The notes: a model not told the origin generated them from the sequence alone. DNA of 61,689 bases from Paraburkholderia sp. CNPSo 3272 (GCF_024206495.1 NZ_JAMBPQ010000042.1:1-61689), one strand, 5' to 3'. Shown: positions 8,779-18,508, counted from the first letter of the stretch. Numbers and translations are program-made.

Positions 8779-9728
8779 GCACACCTGATCGATCCGCCGG
8801 CGGCTACGCCATCGACGTGCGCAATCTCAACAAACACTTCGGCAGCAAGCATGTCGTGAACGACGTGACGCTGCGTGTGGCGCGCGGCGAGATCTTCGGC
8901 TTTCTCGGCCCGAACGGCAGCGGCAAAACCACCTCGATCCGGCTCATGTGCGGGCTGCTCACGCCCGACTCGGGTTCTGGCACCTGCCTTGGCTACGACA
9001 TCCTGCGCGAGAGCGCGCAGATCAAGCGGCACGTGGGCTACATGACGCAGCGTTTCTCGTACTGGGAAGACCTGACTATCCGCGAGAACCTCGACTTCGT
9101 TGCGCGCATCTACGAGATGCCGAACCGCCGCGAAGCCGTCGACCGCGCGCTCGAATCGCTCGGGCTCGCAAGCCGCGCGAGCCAGCTCACGGGTGCGCTT
9201 TCGGGCGGGTGGAAGCAGCGGCTCGCGCTCGCGGCCTGCATGCTGCACGAGCCCGAATTGCTGCTGCTCGACGAACCGACGGCGGGCGTCGATCCCACCG
9301 CGCGCCGCGACTTCTGGGAAGAGTTGCACCGGCTCGCCGCGCGGGGCATTTCGGTGCTCGTGAGCACGCACTACATGGACGAAGCCGAACGCTGCCACAA
9401 GCTCGCCTATATCGCCTACGGCAAGCTGCTCACGCAAGGCACCGCCGCGGAGGTGATCGCAGAACAGAACCTCGAAACGTGGGCGATTCATGGCGAGCGG
9501 CTCAGCGCACTCGCCGCGCAGCTGCGCGAAGCGCCGGGCATCGACCAGACCGTGGTGTTCGGCTCCGCGCTGCATGCGAGCGGACGCGATCACGCAGCGC
9601 TCGCCCAAGCGGTCGAACGCGCCGTGCAAGGCCAGCCGCTGCGCGCGGAACGCATTGACACTGGTCTCGAAGATGTCTTCATCTACCTGATGAGCCATGC
9701 TCAGGACAATTACGGAGTCACGTCGTGA
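8775..9728 (+). CDS. ABC exporter ATP-binding protein (YbhF-like, single domain)
   Basis: 317 residues from the ATG at 8775, overlapping the adaptor stop by 4 bp. One nucleotide-binding domain is complete: Walker A GPNGSGKTT (near residue 41), signature LSGGWKQRLALA (near 141), Walker B LLLLDEPTAGVD and switch His in VSTHYMDEAE. The C-terminal 80 residues are the regulatory tail common in ABC-2 exporters. E. coli YbhF carries two such domains in one chain; here there is only one, so the working pump probably uses a homodimer of this protein. It powers efflux with the permease encoded next. Confidence 0.93.
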   Translation: MSTPDRSAGGYAIDVRNLNKHFGSKHVVNDVTLRVARGEIFGFLGPNGSGKTTSIRLMCGLLTPDSGSGTCLGYDILRESAQIKRHVGYMTQRFSYWEDLTIRENLDFVARIYEMPNRREAVDRALESLGLASRASQLTGALSGGWKQRLALAACMLHEPELLLLDEPTAGVDPTARRDFWEELHRLAARGISVLVSTHYMDEAERCHKLAYIAYGKLLTQGTAAEVIAEQNLETWAIHGERLSALAAQLREAPGIDQTVVFGSALHASGRDHAALAQAVERAVQGQPLRAERIDTGLEDVFIYLMSHAQDNYGVTS

Positions 9729-10867
9729 GCGCGTCGTTCCCGTTTTCCGTGGCGCGCTGGTGGAGCATCGTGCTCAAGGAGTTCCTGCAGCTCAAGCGCG
9801 ATCGCATCACGTTCGCGATGATCGTGGGCCTGCCGATCATTCAGCTCACGCTGTTCGGCTATGCAATCAACACCGACCCCAAGCACCTGCCCACGGCCAT
9901 CGTCGTGCGCGAAGACAGCGTGTTCGCGCGCAACTTCGTCGCGGGCATGCGTAATTCCGCCTATTTCGACGTAATCGAAACGCTGCCCGACGAAGCCTCG
10001 GCACGTCGCGCGCTCGCGCGCGGCACGGTGCAGTTCGTGCTCAGCATTCCTGTCGATTTCTCGCGGCGGCTGCTGCGCGGCGAACGCCCCTCGCTGCTCG
10101 TCGAAGCCGACGCGAGCGACCCCACTGCCATCACCACCGCGCTCGCGGCGCTGCCAGGGCTTGTCGGGCCCGTGGCCGCGAAGGACCTCACCGGCCCGCT
10201 CGCGCATCTGAACGGCACGCCCGCCGCGTTCGACGTGCAGGTGCACCGGCTTTACAACCCCGAGGGCATCACGCAATACAACGTCGTGCCCGGCCTCATG
10301 GGCGTAATCCTCACCATGACGATGGTGATGATGACGGGGCTCGCCATCACACGCGAGCGCGAGCGCGGCACGATGGAGAACCTGCTCGCCACACCCGTGC
10401 TGCCCATCGAGGTGATGACGGGCAAGATCATTCCGTACGTGGCGATCGGGCTGATCCAGGCGACCATCATCGTGCTTGCGGCGCGCTACGTCTTTCACGT
10501 GCCGTTCGCGGGCGGTCTCGTCACGCTCTACCTTTCGGCGCTGCTATTCATCGCCGCGAATCTCACGGTGGGCATTACGCTATCGTCGCTCGCGCAGAAC
10601 CAGTTGCAGGCCATGCAGCTGACGATGTTCTATTTCCTGCCAAGCCTGCTGCTCTCCGGTTTCATGTTCCCGTTCGGCGGCATGCCGCGCTGGGCGCAAT
10701 GGCTCGGCAATCTACTGCCGCTCACGTACTTCAACCGGCTCGTGCGCGGCATCCTGCTCAAGGGCAACGGCTGGACCGACCTGTGGCCCGCGGTCTGGCC
10801 TCTCGCCGTCTTCACTGTCGCGGTCATGGCGATCGCAGTGCGCTTCTACCGGCGCACGCTCGACTAG
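9725..10867 (+). CDS. ABC-2 type permease (YbhS/YbhR-like)
   Basis: 380 residues from a GTG at 9725 that overlaps the ATPase stop by 4 bp. The layout is that of ABC-2 exporters: an N-terminal cytoplasmic helix (KEFLQLKRDRITF), one membrane span, a large periplasmic domain (about residues 45-190), then about five spans from residue 190. The segment TRERERGTMENLLATPV near residue 220 is the family coupling motif. Only one permease gene is present, where E. coli has ybhS and ybhR, so a homodimer is inferred. Substrates of this family are cationic drugs and dyes; none can be named here. Confidence 0.92.
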   Translation: MSASFPFSVARWWSIVLKEFLQLKRDRITFAMIVGLPIIQLTLFGYAINTDPKHLPTAIVVREDSVFARNFVAGMRNSAYFDVIETLPDEASARRALARGTVQFVLSIPVDFSRRLLRGERPSLLVEADASDPTAITTALAALPGLVGPVAAKDLTGPLAHLNGTPAAFDVQVHRLYNPEGITQYNVVPGLMGVILTMTMVMMTGLAITRERERGTMENLLATPVLPIEVMTGKIIPYVAIGLIQATIIVLAARYVFHVPFAGGLVTLYLSALLFIAANLTVGITLSSLAQNQLQAMQLTMFYFLPSLLLSGFMFPFGGMPRWAQWLGNLLPLTYFNRLVRGILLKGNGWTDLWPAVWPLAVFTVAVMAIAVRFYRRTLD

Positions 10868-10883
10868 CGCGAGGCACACGACC

Positions 10884-12395
10884 ATGACGCGCGACGCCGC
10901 CTTTTCCTTCCTGCTTATGCTCATGCTCGCGGGCTGCACCGTGGGTCCCGATTTCCACCCGCCCGCCGCGCCCGATGCCACGGGCTGGACGCGCGAGCCC
11001 GTGCCGGCGACTACCGCCAGCGCCACAGGCCCCGGCGGCGGCGCGCAGACCTTCACGGCCGCGGAACACGCCCCAAACGATTGGTGGACGCAATTTGGCA
11101 GCGCGCAGTTGAACGAACTCGTCGATCAGGCCTTGCGCGCGAGTCCCACGCTCGACTCGGCCCGCGCCAAGCTCGTGGAGGCGCGCGAAAACTACAACGC
11201 GCAGGCAGGCGCGACGAACTTCCCCGCCTTCGATCTGAAGCTCTCCGGTACCCGCCAGAAAGTCGATCTCGCCGCTTTTGGCATTACGCAAGTGCCGAAC
11301 CCGCCGCCGTTCACGCTTTACAACGCTTCGGTCAGCGTCTCGTACGTATTCGACCTGTTCGGCGCGAACCGTCGCGCGCTGGAGTCCACGCTCGCACAGG
11401 TCGATTATCAGGCGTACGAAATGGAGGCCGCCCGACTTTCGGTAGCCGCCAACGTAGTGTCCACCGCCATCCGCCGCGCGTCGCTGCAACGCCAGATCGA
11501 CCTCGCCACGCAACTCGCGCAGACTCAGGCGCGCCAGCTTGCGATCATGCAAGCGCGCCTGGCTGCCGGCGGCGTCGCGCAGATCGACGTGCACAGCCAG
11601 CGCACCCTGCTCGCGCAAACGCGCGCCTCGCTGCCGCCGCTCGAAACGCAGCGCGACGCTGCGGAGCATCAGCTCGCGACCCTGCTCGGCGTCGCGCCTG
11701 CGCAGTTTGCCGCGCCGCTCGACGCCCTTTCTCTCGATACCCTGCATCTGCCCGATACGGTTGCGCTCACTGTGCCTTCCACGCTGGCGCGCGAGCGTCC
11801 CGACATACGCGCCGCCGAGGCGCTGCTGCACCAGGCCGGCGCGAACGTGGGCGTGGCGACGGCGAATCTCTATCCGCAGATCTCGCTCTCGGCGAGTATC
11901 GGGTCGGAGCGCACGCGTATCGAGGACGTCATCAGCGGGCTGAACATCTGGAACGTCGGACTCGGCCTCACACAGCCGCTGTTCCATGGCGGCGAATTGC
12001 GCGCGAAGAAACGTGCGTCACAAGCCGCCTATGAAGCCGCTTTCGCCGACTATCGTCAGACGGTCCTGCAAGCGTTGCAGCAGGTCGCCGACTCGCTCCA
12101 GGCGCTCCAGAACGATGCGACCGAACTGCAGGCGCGCGACGACGCCGCTCGTGAGGCGCAGGCCAACGCGGCGATCGCACAAACGCGCTACAACGCAGGC
12201 GGCGTGAGCGAGTTTTCGTTGATCGATGCGCAACGCCAGGCACTCCAGACAACGCTCGATCGCTCGCGCGTTCGTGCGGATCGGCTAACCGACACCGCGG
12301 CACTCTATCAAGCCCTCGGTGGCGCCCCGCTCCCCGGCACCGCGCCGCCAGGGCAAGGCAACGACACATCGGCGCCTGCCGCGACCGTCCGGTAA
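10884..12395 (+). CDS. NodT/OprM-family outer-membrane efflux lipoprotein
   Basis: 503 residues. The lipobox LAGC (Cys near residue 18) and the following TVGPDFHPP are hallmarks of the RND-type outer-membrane factor lipoproteins. Two TolC-type repeats follow, with long helical stretches near residues 90-270 and 300-480 and the beta-strand motif YPQISLSASIG near residue 331. It begins 16 bp after the permease stop, completing a three-layer exporter in one operon. TolC-like factors usually pair with RND pumps; pairing with a YbhFSR-like ABC pump is less common. Confidence 0.92.
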   Translation: MTRDAAFSFLLMLMLAGCTVGPDFHPPAAPDATGWTREPVPATTASATGPGGGAQTFTAAEHAPNDWWTQFGSAQLNELVDQALRASPTLDSARAKLVEARENYNAQAGATNFPAFDLKLSGTRQKVDLAAFGITQVPNPPPFTLYNASVSVSYVFDLFGANRRALESTLAQVDYQAYEMEAARLSVAANVVSTAIRRASLQRQIDLATQLAQTQARQLAIMQARLAAGGVAQIDVHSQRTLLAQTRASLPPLETQRDAAEHQLATLLGVAPAQFAAPLDALSLDTLHLPDTVALTVPSTLARERPDIRAAEALLHQAGANVGVATANLYPQISLSASIGSERTRIEDVISGLNIWNVGLGLTQPLFHGGELRAKKRASQAAYEAAFADYRQTVLQALQQVADSLQALQNDATELQARDDAAREAQANAAIAQTRYNAGGVSEFSLIDAQRQALQTTLDRSRVRADRLTDTAALYQALGGAPLPGTAPPGQGNDTSAPAATVR

Positions 12396-12515
12396 CCTGG
12401 CCGCCCCACGCGGCAACCATCAACCCGCGGCGGCAACCATTCGTTTCCTTTCGCTTGCGCCGCGCCTGCGCGACAATGACCCTCCCCCTGCTCCATCCGC
12501 AAACGAGAGACACGT

Positions 12516-13994
12516 ATGAACCAGGCATCGCTGTCCCCCGCAAGACTGTCCCCCAACGATCTCGTCACGGCCGACGCGCTCGAGCTTTCGGAATGGATAC
12601 GCCTGCGCAAGGTGTCCTGCCGCGAAGTGATGACGGCGTTTCTCGACCATATCGAACGCGTGAATACGCCGGCGAACGCCATCGTCTCGCTACGCGAGCG
12701 CGCCACATTGCTCGCTGAAGCAGGCGAACGCGACGCCGAGCTCGCGCGGGGCGAGTACCTGGGCTGGATGCACGGCATGCCGCAAGCGCCGAAGGATCTC
12801 ACGGCCACGGCCGGCATCCCGTACACGCAAGGCTCGCCGTTGTTCCGCAACGAAGTGCCCGCGGCAGACTCCCTGATGGCCGCGCGCATGCGCGCACAGG
12901 GTGCGATTTTCATCGGCAAGACGAACACGCCGGAATTCGGCCTGGGCTCTAACACCTACAACACGGTCTTCGGCACCACGCGCAACGCCTACGACCCCAC
13001 GCGCAGCGCGGGCGGCAGCAGCGGAGGCACGGCCGTGGCGCTGGCGCTGCGCATGCTGCCCGTGGCGGACGGCAGCGACATGATGGGGTCGCTGCGCAAT
13101 CCCGCCGGCTGGAACAACGTGTTCGGCTTTCGTCCCTCGCAGGGCCGCGTGCCCTCCGTGCCGGCGCACGAACTGTTCTTCCACCAGCTCGGCTACGCGG
13201 GACCGATGGCCCGCACCGTACCCGACCTCGCGATGCTGCTTGCCACCCAGGCGGGCTACGACGCGCGCGCGCCGCTCTCCATTGCAGAAGATCCCGCGCA
13301 GTTCGCGGGCCCGCTCGAGCGCGACTTTGGTTGTGCGCGCATCGGTTGGTTAGGCGATTACGACGGCTATCTGCCGATGGAAGACGGCGTGCTCGCACTC
13401 TGCGAAACGGCGCTCAAGGACTTCGAGTCAATAGGCTGCAAGGTCGAAGCCGCGCGCCCCGACTTCGCCATGGAGCGCGTGTGGCAAACGTGGCTCACGC
13501 TGCGCCATTTCTCGTGCGCGGGCACGTTGAGCGCGCTCTATCGCGACCCGGAAAAGCGCGCGCTGCTCAAGCCGGAAGCGCAATGGGAAGTGGAAGGCGG
13601 CCTGAAGCTCTCGGGCGAAGACGTGTGGAACGCCTCGGTCACGCGCAGCCAGTGGTACAACGCGCTGCTAGCGCTGTTCGAGCGTTACGACTATCTCGTG
13701 CTGCCCAGCGCCCAACTCTTCCCGTTCGACGCTAGCGAGCATTGGCCGAAGTCGATCGGGGGCCGCACGATGGATACCTACCACCGCTGGATGGAAGTCG
13801 TGATCGGCGGCAGCCTCGCGGGGCTGCCTGTCATCAGCGTGCCTGCGGGCTTCAATGCGCAAGGCCTGCCGATGGGTCTGCAGGTGATCGGCAGGCCGCA
13901 GGCGGACCTCTCGGTGCTGCAGCTCGCCCACGCGTACGATCAGGCCACGCCGTGGGTCAAGCGGCGTGTGCCGAAGCTGCTTCAGGAGGCGTAA
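12516..13994 (+). CDS. Amidase-signature family hydrolase
   Basis: 492 residues of the amidase-signature family (Ser-cisSer-Lys). The catalytic Lys is in MPQAPKDLTATAG near residue 92, the cis-Ser in SAGGSSGGTAVALA near residues 167-172, and the nucleophile in GSDMMGSLRNPAGW near residue 193. The usual GSDTGGSIR loop reads GSDMMGSLR here, a variant also seen in some family members. The substrate is unknown: the family includes amidases of aryl or aliphatic amides and GatA-like enzymes, but no gatB or gatC is nearby. It stands alone between the efflux operon and a convergent ABC transporter operon. A strong terminator follows. Confidence 0.9.
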   Translation: MNQASLSPARLSPNDLVTADALELSEWIRLRKVSCREVMTAFLDHIERVNTPANAIVSLRERATLLAEAGERDAELARGEYLGWMHGMPQAPKDLTATAGIPYTQGSPLFRNEVPAADSLMAARMRAQGAIFIGKTNTPEFGLGSNTYNTVFGTTRNAYDPTRSAGGSSGGTAVALALRMLPVADGSDMMGSLRNPAGWNNVFGFRPSQGRVPSVPAHELFFHQLGYAGPMARTVPDLAMLLATQAGYDARAPLSIAEDPAQFAGPLERDFGCARIGWLGDYDGYLPMEDGVLALCETALKDFESIGCKVEAARPDFAMERVWQTWLTLRHFSCAGTLSALYRDPEKRALLKPEAQWEVEGGLKLSGEDVWNASVTRSQWYNALLALFERYDYLVLPSAQLFPFDASEHWPKSIGGRTMDTYHRWMEVVIGGSLAGLPVISVPAGFNAQGLPMGLQVIGRPQADLSVLQLAHAYDQATPWVKRRVPKLLQEA

Positions 13995-13997
13995 CGC

Positions 13998-14023
13998 GCA
14001 GCGCCACGGCGCTGCCTTTTTTT
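13998..14023 (+). terminator. Rho-independent terminator of the amidase gene
   Basis: GCAGCGCC (13998-14005) pairs with GGCGCTGC (14008-14015) and seven T residues follow at 14017-14023. It sits 4 bp after the amidase stop codon, between two convergent genes. Confidence 0.9.
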
Positions 14024-14040
14024 ATCGACATCTCACGCGC

Positions 14041-14880
14041 TCACGCCTTCACCGCGCGCGCCGCATTCCTGCCGCGCAGCCATTCGAGCGCGAGCAGCAG
14101 ACATGTGGAGAACACGATCAGGATCGTGGCGAGCGCCGCGATCGTCGGGCTGATGTTCTCGCGGATGCCCGTGAACATCTGGCGCGGCAAGGTGGTCTGG
14201 TCGGCGCCAGCGAGGAAGAGCGTCACGACGACTTCGTCGAACGACGTGGCGAACGCGAACAGCGCGCCCGAAATCACGCCCGGCGCGATGACGGGCAGCG
14301 TGATGCGGAAGAACGTCGTGACCGGATTCGCCCCGAGCGAAAGACTCGCGCGCACGAGATTGTGATTGAAGCCCTGCAGCGTGGCCGCGACCGTCGTCAC
14401 GACGAACGGCACGCCCAACGCCGCATGCGCGAGGATCAGGCCAAGATACGTATTGGCCAGTCCGAGCGGCGCGAAGAACAGATACATGCCCACGCCCACC
14501 ACGACCACGGGCACGATCATCGGCGAGATGAGTACGGCCATGAGCAGTGCCTTGCCGCGGAAATCGGCCTTCGTGATGCCGATGGCCGCGAGTGTGCCGA
14601 GCACGGTTGCCACGAACGTCGCGGCCGGGCCCACGATGAAGCTGTTCTTCGCGGCCATGCGCCATTCGTCCGACATCACGAGGTTTTCATACCAGCGTAG
14701 CGACCACCCCGGAATCGGATACACAAGGAACGTGCTCGACGAAAACGACAGCGGCACGATCGCGAGCACGGGCAGGATCAGGTACAGCAGCGTGAGCACG
14801 ACGAGCGCGCGCAGCGCGAAGTACCACACGCGTTCGACGGCCGACGTATGCGGCGCAAAAAGCGGTTTGGCGAATTTCAT
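14041..14880 (-). CDS. PotC-like ABC transporter permease
   Basis: 279 residues with about six membrane spans. The inner-membrane coupling loop has the binding-protein-dependent permease motif EAA-like ASLSLGANPVTTFFRITLP near residues 177-195. Together with the neighbouring PotB-like permease it should form the channel of a polyamine or opine-type importer. AGGAAGG lies 8 nt before the ATG. It is the last gene of the operon ATPase - binding protein - permease - permease, 13 bp after the previous gene, and it converges on the amidase. Confidence 0.93.
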   Translation of the reverse strand: MKFAKPLFAPHTSAVERVWYFALRALVVLTLLYLILPVLAIVPLSFSSSTFLVYPIPGWSLRWYENLVMSDEWRMAAKNSFIVGPAATFVATVLGTLAAIGITKADFRGKALLMAVLISPMIVPVVVVGVGMYLFFAPLGLANTYLGLILAHAALGVPFVVTTVAATLQGFNHNLVRASLSLGANPVTTFFRITLPVIAPGVISGALFAFATSFDEVVVTLFLAGADQTTLPRQMFTGIRENISPTIAALATILIVFSTCLLLALEWLRGRNAARAVKA

Positions 14881-14893
14881 GGTTGCGCCTTCC

Positions 14894-16180
14894 TCAGCCG
14901 AGGCTCAGTTGCGTGCGCGTAAAGCGCCCGTAGACGAAATAGAGCACCGTGGTCGCCGCGAGCAGCAGCGCGCCGAGCGCGCAGGCCATGCCCCAGTTGA
15001 TCGACACGTTGGTGAAGTACGCCACGTAGTAGCTGACCATCTGGTCGCCCGGGCCGCCGAGCAGGGCCGGCGTGATGTAGTAGCCGATCGAGAGAATGAA
15101 CACGAGCAGCACGCCCGCGCCCACGCCGGGGTACGTCTGCGGCACGTACACGCGCCAGAAGGCCGCGAACGGATGGCTGCCGAGCGACACGGCCGCGCGC
15201 TGGTAAGTCGGCGGAATCGACTTCATCACGCTGTACAGCGGCAGCACCATGAACGGCAGCAGGATGTGCGTCATCGAGATGTAGACGCCCACGCGGTTGA
15301 ACAGCAGCGTCAAGGGCTGCGAAATGAGGCCCGTGCCCAGCAGCGCCTTGTTGACGAGACCCTCGCCCTGGAGAATCACGATCCACGCGGCCACGCGCAC
15401 GAGAATCGACGTCCAGAACGGAATCAGCACGAGGATCATCACGAGATTCGCGCGGCGCTCGGAGAGCGTGGAGATCCAGTAGGCGAGCGGATAGCCGAGC
15501 AGCAGCGCGAACACCGTCACGAACACGCTGATGACGAAGGTGCGCGCGAACACGTCGAGATAGATCTGCTGCTCGGGATCGGCGGCCACGATGTTGCCGA
15601 ATGCATCCTGGCGGTGGTCCAGCGACGCGAGCAGGTAGAACGGCGAATAGCGCGAGCTGTTCTTCGCGATCGCTTGCCAGTAGGTAACGTCGCCCCAGCG
15701 GTCGTCGAGTTCGACGATCCTGGCGCGCGTTTGCGCGGGGGTCAGCTTGAACGGTTTGCCGTCGTCGTCGGCGAGCGGCATGGCGCGCGCCGTTTTCGCG
15801 ATCAGCGAGCGGAAGCCCGCGATTTCCACGTTCAGGCGGCGCGCCAGCGCGCCCATCGCATCGCCGTCCTGCACGACGATCAGGTCTTGCGCGAGCGCGG
15901 CGTACGCAGCGTCGGGCGGCGCGCTCTTGCGGTCCCAGTCGCGCAGCGCCGTGATGGTATGCGGCAGCGCCGTCGCGACTTCGGGGTTCTGCACCGCGCG
16001 CGTGAGCAGCGCGGCGATCGGCACCACGAAGATCAGCAGCAGAAAGATCGCGAGCGGTGCAATCAGCATGAGCGCCATCGTGCGCTTCTTCGCTTGCGCT
16101 ACGCGCAGCTCCCGCTTCAGGCGCGCGCTCTCTTCGCGTGCCGCACCAGCAACGTTGGTCACGGTCGTCATTGTGGTCAC
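14894..16180 (-). CDS. PotB-like ABC transporter permease with a large periplasmic insert
   Basis: 428 residues, clearly longer than the roughly 280-320 of PotB. The first membrane span (near residues 36-57) is followed by about 140 mostly polar residues before the remaining five spans, so the extra length is a periplasmic insert. The coupling motif AAVSLGSHPFAAFWRVYVP is near residue 320. The start is probably GTG at 16180, because GGAG lies 7 nt upstream; an ATG at 16171 is the alternative. The insert recurs in some PotB-like permeases of proteobacteria and might contact the binding protein. Confidence 0.92.
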   Translation of the reverse strand: MTTMTTVTNVAGAAREESARLKRELRVAQAKKRTMALMLIAPLAIFLLLIFVVPIAALLTRAVQNPEVATALPHTITALRDWDRKSAPPDAAYAALAQDLIVVQDGDAMGALARRLNVEIAGFRSLIAKTARAMPLADDDGKPFKLTPAQTRARIVELDDRWGDVTYWQAIAKNSSRYSPFYLLASLDHRQDAFGNIVAADPEQQIYLDVFARTFVISVFVTVFALLLGYPLAYWISTLSERRANLVMILVLIPFWTSILVRVAAWIVILQGEGLVNKALLGTGLISQPLTLLFNRVGVYISMTHILLPFMVLPLYSVMKSIPPTYQRAAVSLGSHPFAAFWRVYVPQTYPGVGAGVLLVFILSIGYYITPALLGGPGDQMVSYYVAYFTNVSINWGMACALGALLLAATTVLYFVYGRFTRTQLSLG

Positions 16181-16245
16181 ATCCGGTCTCCAGCCATGCA
16201 GCCAAACCGCTCCAGCGCTTGCGCGCCGGAGCGTCTACCTCATCC

Positions 16246-17289
16246 TTACTTCGCGGCCCACGAGGCGAAGCGCTGCTCCAGCTCGTCGCCGTGGTCAGTC
16301 CAGAACGTGAGGTTCTGCTGCACCGCGTTCTTGCCGTTGTCCGGCGAGTTCGGCAGGTTGCCGAGCGTCTTCGCGTCGAGCGCCTTGATCGCGTTCGCAT
16401 TCACCGGGCCGTACGCGATGTGCTGCGCATATGCCTGCTGCGGCTTCGGCGAGAGCGTATAGGCGATGTACTGCTCGGCCAGCGCCTTGTTCGGCGCGCC
16501 CTTCGGGATCGCCCAGTAGTCGAGGTCGTAGATGCTGCCGTTCCAGACCACCTTGAGGTTCTTGCCTTCGCGCTGCGCGGCGTCGATACGGCCGTTGTAC
16601 GCCGTCGACATCACCACGTCGCCCGCGACCAGGAACTGCGGCGGCTGCGCGCCTGCCTCCCACCACTGGATGTTCGGCTTGAGTTCATCGAGCTTCTTGA
16701 ACGCGCGGTCCTGGCCGGCCTTCGTCGAGAGCACCTTGTAGACGTCCTGCGGCGGCACGCCGTCGGCCATCAGCGCGAATTCCAGGTTGTACTGAGCGCC
16801 CTTGCGCATCCCGCGCTTGCCAGGGAATTTCTTCACGTCCCAGAAGTCGGCCCAGCTCGTGGGCGCGGTCTTGAGCTTGTCGGCGTTATAGGCGAGTGCC
16901 GTGGACCACACGAAGAAGCCTGCGCCGCAGGGCTGCTGCGCGGCCTTCATGAAGTCGCCCTTGTTGCCGAGCCTGGCCCAGTCGAGCTTCTCGTAGAGAC
17001 CTTCGTCGCAGCCGCGCGCGATGTCACCGGTTTCGACTTCCACCACGTCCCAGTCCACGTGCTTCGCGTCGACCATGGCCTTCACCTTGGCCTGCTCGCC
17101 GTTGTACTCGACGGCGGTGATCTTGTTGCCCGTCTGCGACTGGAACGGCTCGTTGAACGCCGCCTTCTGCGCATTGCCATTGGCGCCGCCAAAGTTCACG
17201 ACGGTCAGCTCCGCGGCATTCGCCACGCCGAACGAGAGTGCGAGCGCGGCCGCGACCGCTGCAACGCGCATGTTGCCGATCTGCTTCAT
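16246..17289 (-). CDS. PotD/PotF-like periplasmic binding protein
   Basis: 347 residues. A Sec signal peptide (about 25 residues ending ANA before AELTVVNFGG) leads into a type-2 periplasmic binding fold of the spermidine/putrescine class. Typical segments are VVEVETGDIARGCDEGLYEKL near residues 81-101 (Asp/Glu-rich ligand contact) and the ILDYWAIPKGAPN-like stretch near residue 255. An AAGGAGAAGGG site precedes the ATG. It is the second gene of the importer operon. The ligand is probably a polyamine or other small amine, but sequence alone does not decide it. Confidence 0.92.
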   Translation of the reverse strand: MKQIGNMRVAAVAAALALSFGVANAAELTVVNFGGANGNAQKAAFNEPFQSQTGNKITAVEYNGEQAKVKAMVDAKHVDWDVVEVETGDIARGCDEGLYEKLDWARLGNKGDFMKAAQQPCGAGFFVWSTALAYNADKLKTAPTSWADFWDVKKFPGKRGMRKGAQYNLEFALMADGVPPQDVYKVLSTKAGQDRAFKKLDELKPNIQWWEAGAQPPQFLVAGDVVMSTAYNGRIDAAQREGKNLKVVWNGSIYDLDYWAIPKGAPNKALAEQYIAYTLSPKPQQAYAQHIAYGPVNANAIKALDAKTLGNLPNSPDNGKNAVQQNLTFWTDHGDELEQRFASWAAK

Positions 17290-17416
17290 GGTTGAGTCCC
17301 TTCTCCTTGGTGGTTTGTCTTGCCGGGCCCTTCGATGCGAGAAACGTGGCCCGATCGTCGAGACGCCTGCTTCGCGAGGCGACGGCGCGCGAGATTGCGC
17401 GCCGCGCCCGCACGCC

Positions 17417-18508
17417 TCAAGCGAACACGCGCAGATGCTCCGGCGCGAATTCGAGTGCGACCGGTTGACCGGGCGCGAAGCCGTCGAGCGCCTCGGTGCC
17501 GAGCGGCACCTTCACGAAGCACTCGTCCTGCTGGTGCAGGCCACAGCGCATGCGCACGTGGTCGCCGAAATAGATGAGGCCGCGCGCTTCGCCCGCCAGC
17601 GCGTTCGCGCCGTTGCCCCGCGAGCCGTTCGCGAGCTTCATGCGCTCGGGGCGAATGCAGGCGATGGCTGAAGCACCCGCCTGCGCACCCGCCACATTGC
17701 GGCCCTTCAGGCGCGTGCCGTCGGCGAGCTGCATTTCGCAGTACTCGCCATCGACGGCGGCAATGGTGCCGCGCAGCCGGTTGCTGTCGCCGATGAAGTT
17801 CGCCACGAACTCGTTGCCCGGCGACTCGTAGAGCCGGTCCACGCTGTCGAGCTGCTGCACGATGCCCTTGTCGAACACGGCCACGCGGTCCGACATCGTG
17901 AGCGCCTCACCCTGATCGTGCGTGACATAGACGAACGTGACGCCGAGCTTTTCGTGCAGCGACTTCAGTTCGTACTGCATATGTTCGCGCAACTGCTTGT
18001 CGAGCGCGCCGAGCGGTTCGTCCATGAGCACGAGCTTGGGCTGGAACACGAGCGCGCGGGCAAGCGCGATGCGCTGCTGCTGGCCGCCCGAGAGCTGCGC
18101 GGGATAGCGCTTCGCGAAGCCTTCCATGCGCACCATCTTGAGCGCGTCGTTCACGCGCTGCGCGCGCTCGGCGGCGGGCACCTTGCGCACGCCCAGCGGA
18201 TAAGCCACGTTCTGCTCGACCGTGAGATGCGGAAAGAGCGCGTAGTTCTGAAACACCATGCCGATGTCGCGCTTGTGCGGCGGCACGTTGTTGAGCAGCT
18301 TGCCTTCGAGGCGGATCTCGCCGCCGGTGGGAAACTCGAAGCCGGCGAGCATCATCAGGCAGGTGGTCTTGCCCGAGCCGGACGGCCCGAGCAGCGTCAG
18401 AAATTCCCCTTGGTAGATATCAAGGTCAAGTTGTTTGACGACCAGCGTTTCGCCGTCGTAGGTCTTGCGCACGCCGCGAAAGCTGACGATCACATCCGAG
18501 GTCTTCAT
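17417..18508 (-). CDS. PotA-like ABC transporter ATP-binding protein
   Basis: 363 residues. The nucleotide-binding domain has Walker A GPSGSGKTT near residue 42, signature LSGGQQQRIALARAL near 140, Walker B LVLMDEPLGALD near 160 and switch His in THDQGEAL. The C-terminal 120 residues are a TOBE domain, as in PotA and FbpC. It heads the leftward operon and is followed after 127 bp by the binding-protein gene. Expression probably depends on the divergent MocR regulator, whose repeated sites lie in the shared 162 bp gap. Confidence 0.94.
   Translation of the reverse strand: MKTSDVIVSFRGVRKTYDGETLVVKQLDLDIYQGEFLTLLGPSGSGKTTCLMMLAGFEFPTGGEIRLEGKLLNNVPPHKRDIGMVFQNYALFPHLTVEQNVAYPLGVRKVPAAERAQRVNDALKMVRMEGFAKRYPAQLSGGQQQRIALARALVFQPKLVLMDEPLGALDKQLREHMQYELKSLHEKLGVTFVYVTHDQGEALTMSDRVAVFDKGIVQQLDSVDRLYESPGNEFVANFIGDSNRLRGTIAAVDGEYCEMQLADGTRLKGRNVAGAQAGASAIACIRPERMKLANGSRGNGANALAGEARGLIYFGDHVRMRCGLHQQDECFVKVPLGTEALDGFAPGQPVALEFAPEHLRVFA

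Noticed and set aside
12396..12515. GCGGCAACCAT appearing twice between the efflux operon and amidase
   Set aside because: Short chance repeat in GC-rich sequence; no symmetry or spacing that suggests a site.
14366..16462. 698-codon open frame antisense to the PotB/PotC-like permeases
   Set aside because: Arg/His-rich shadow of strong GC3 bias; the minus-strand permeases have clear membrane spans and motifs.
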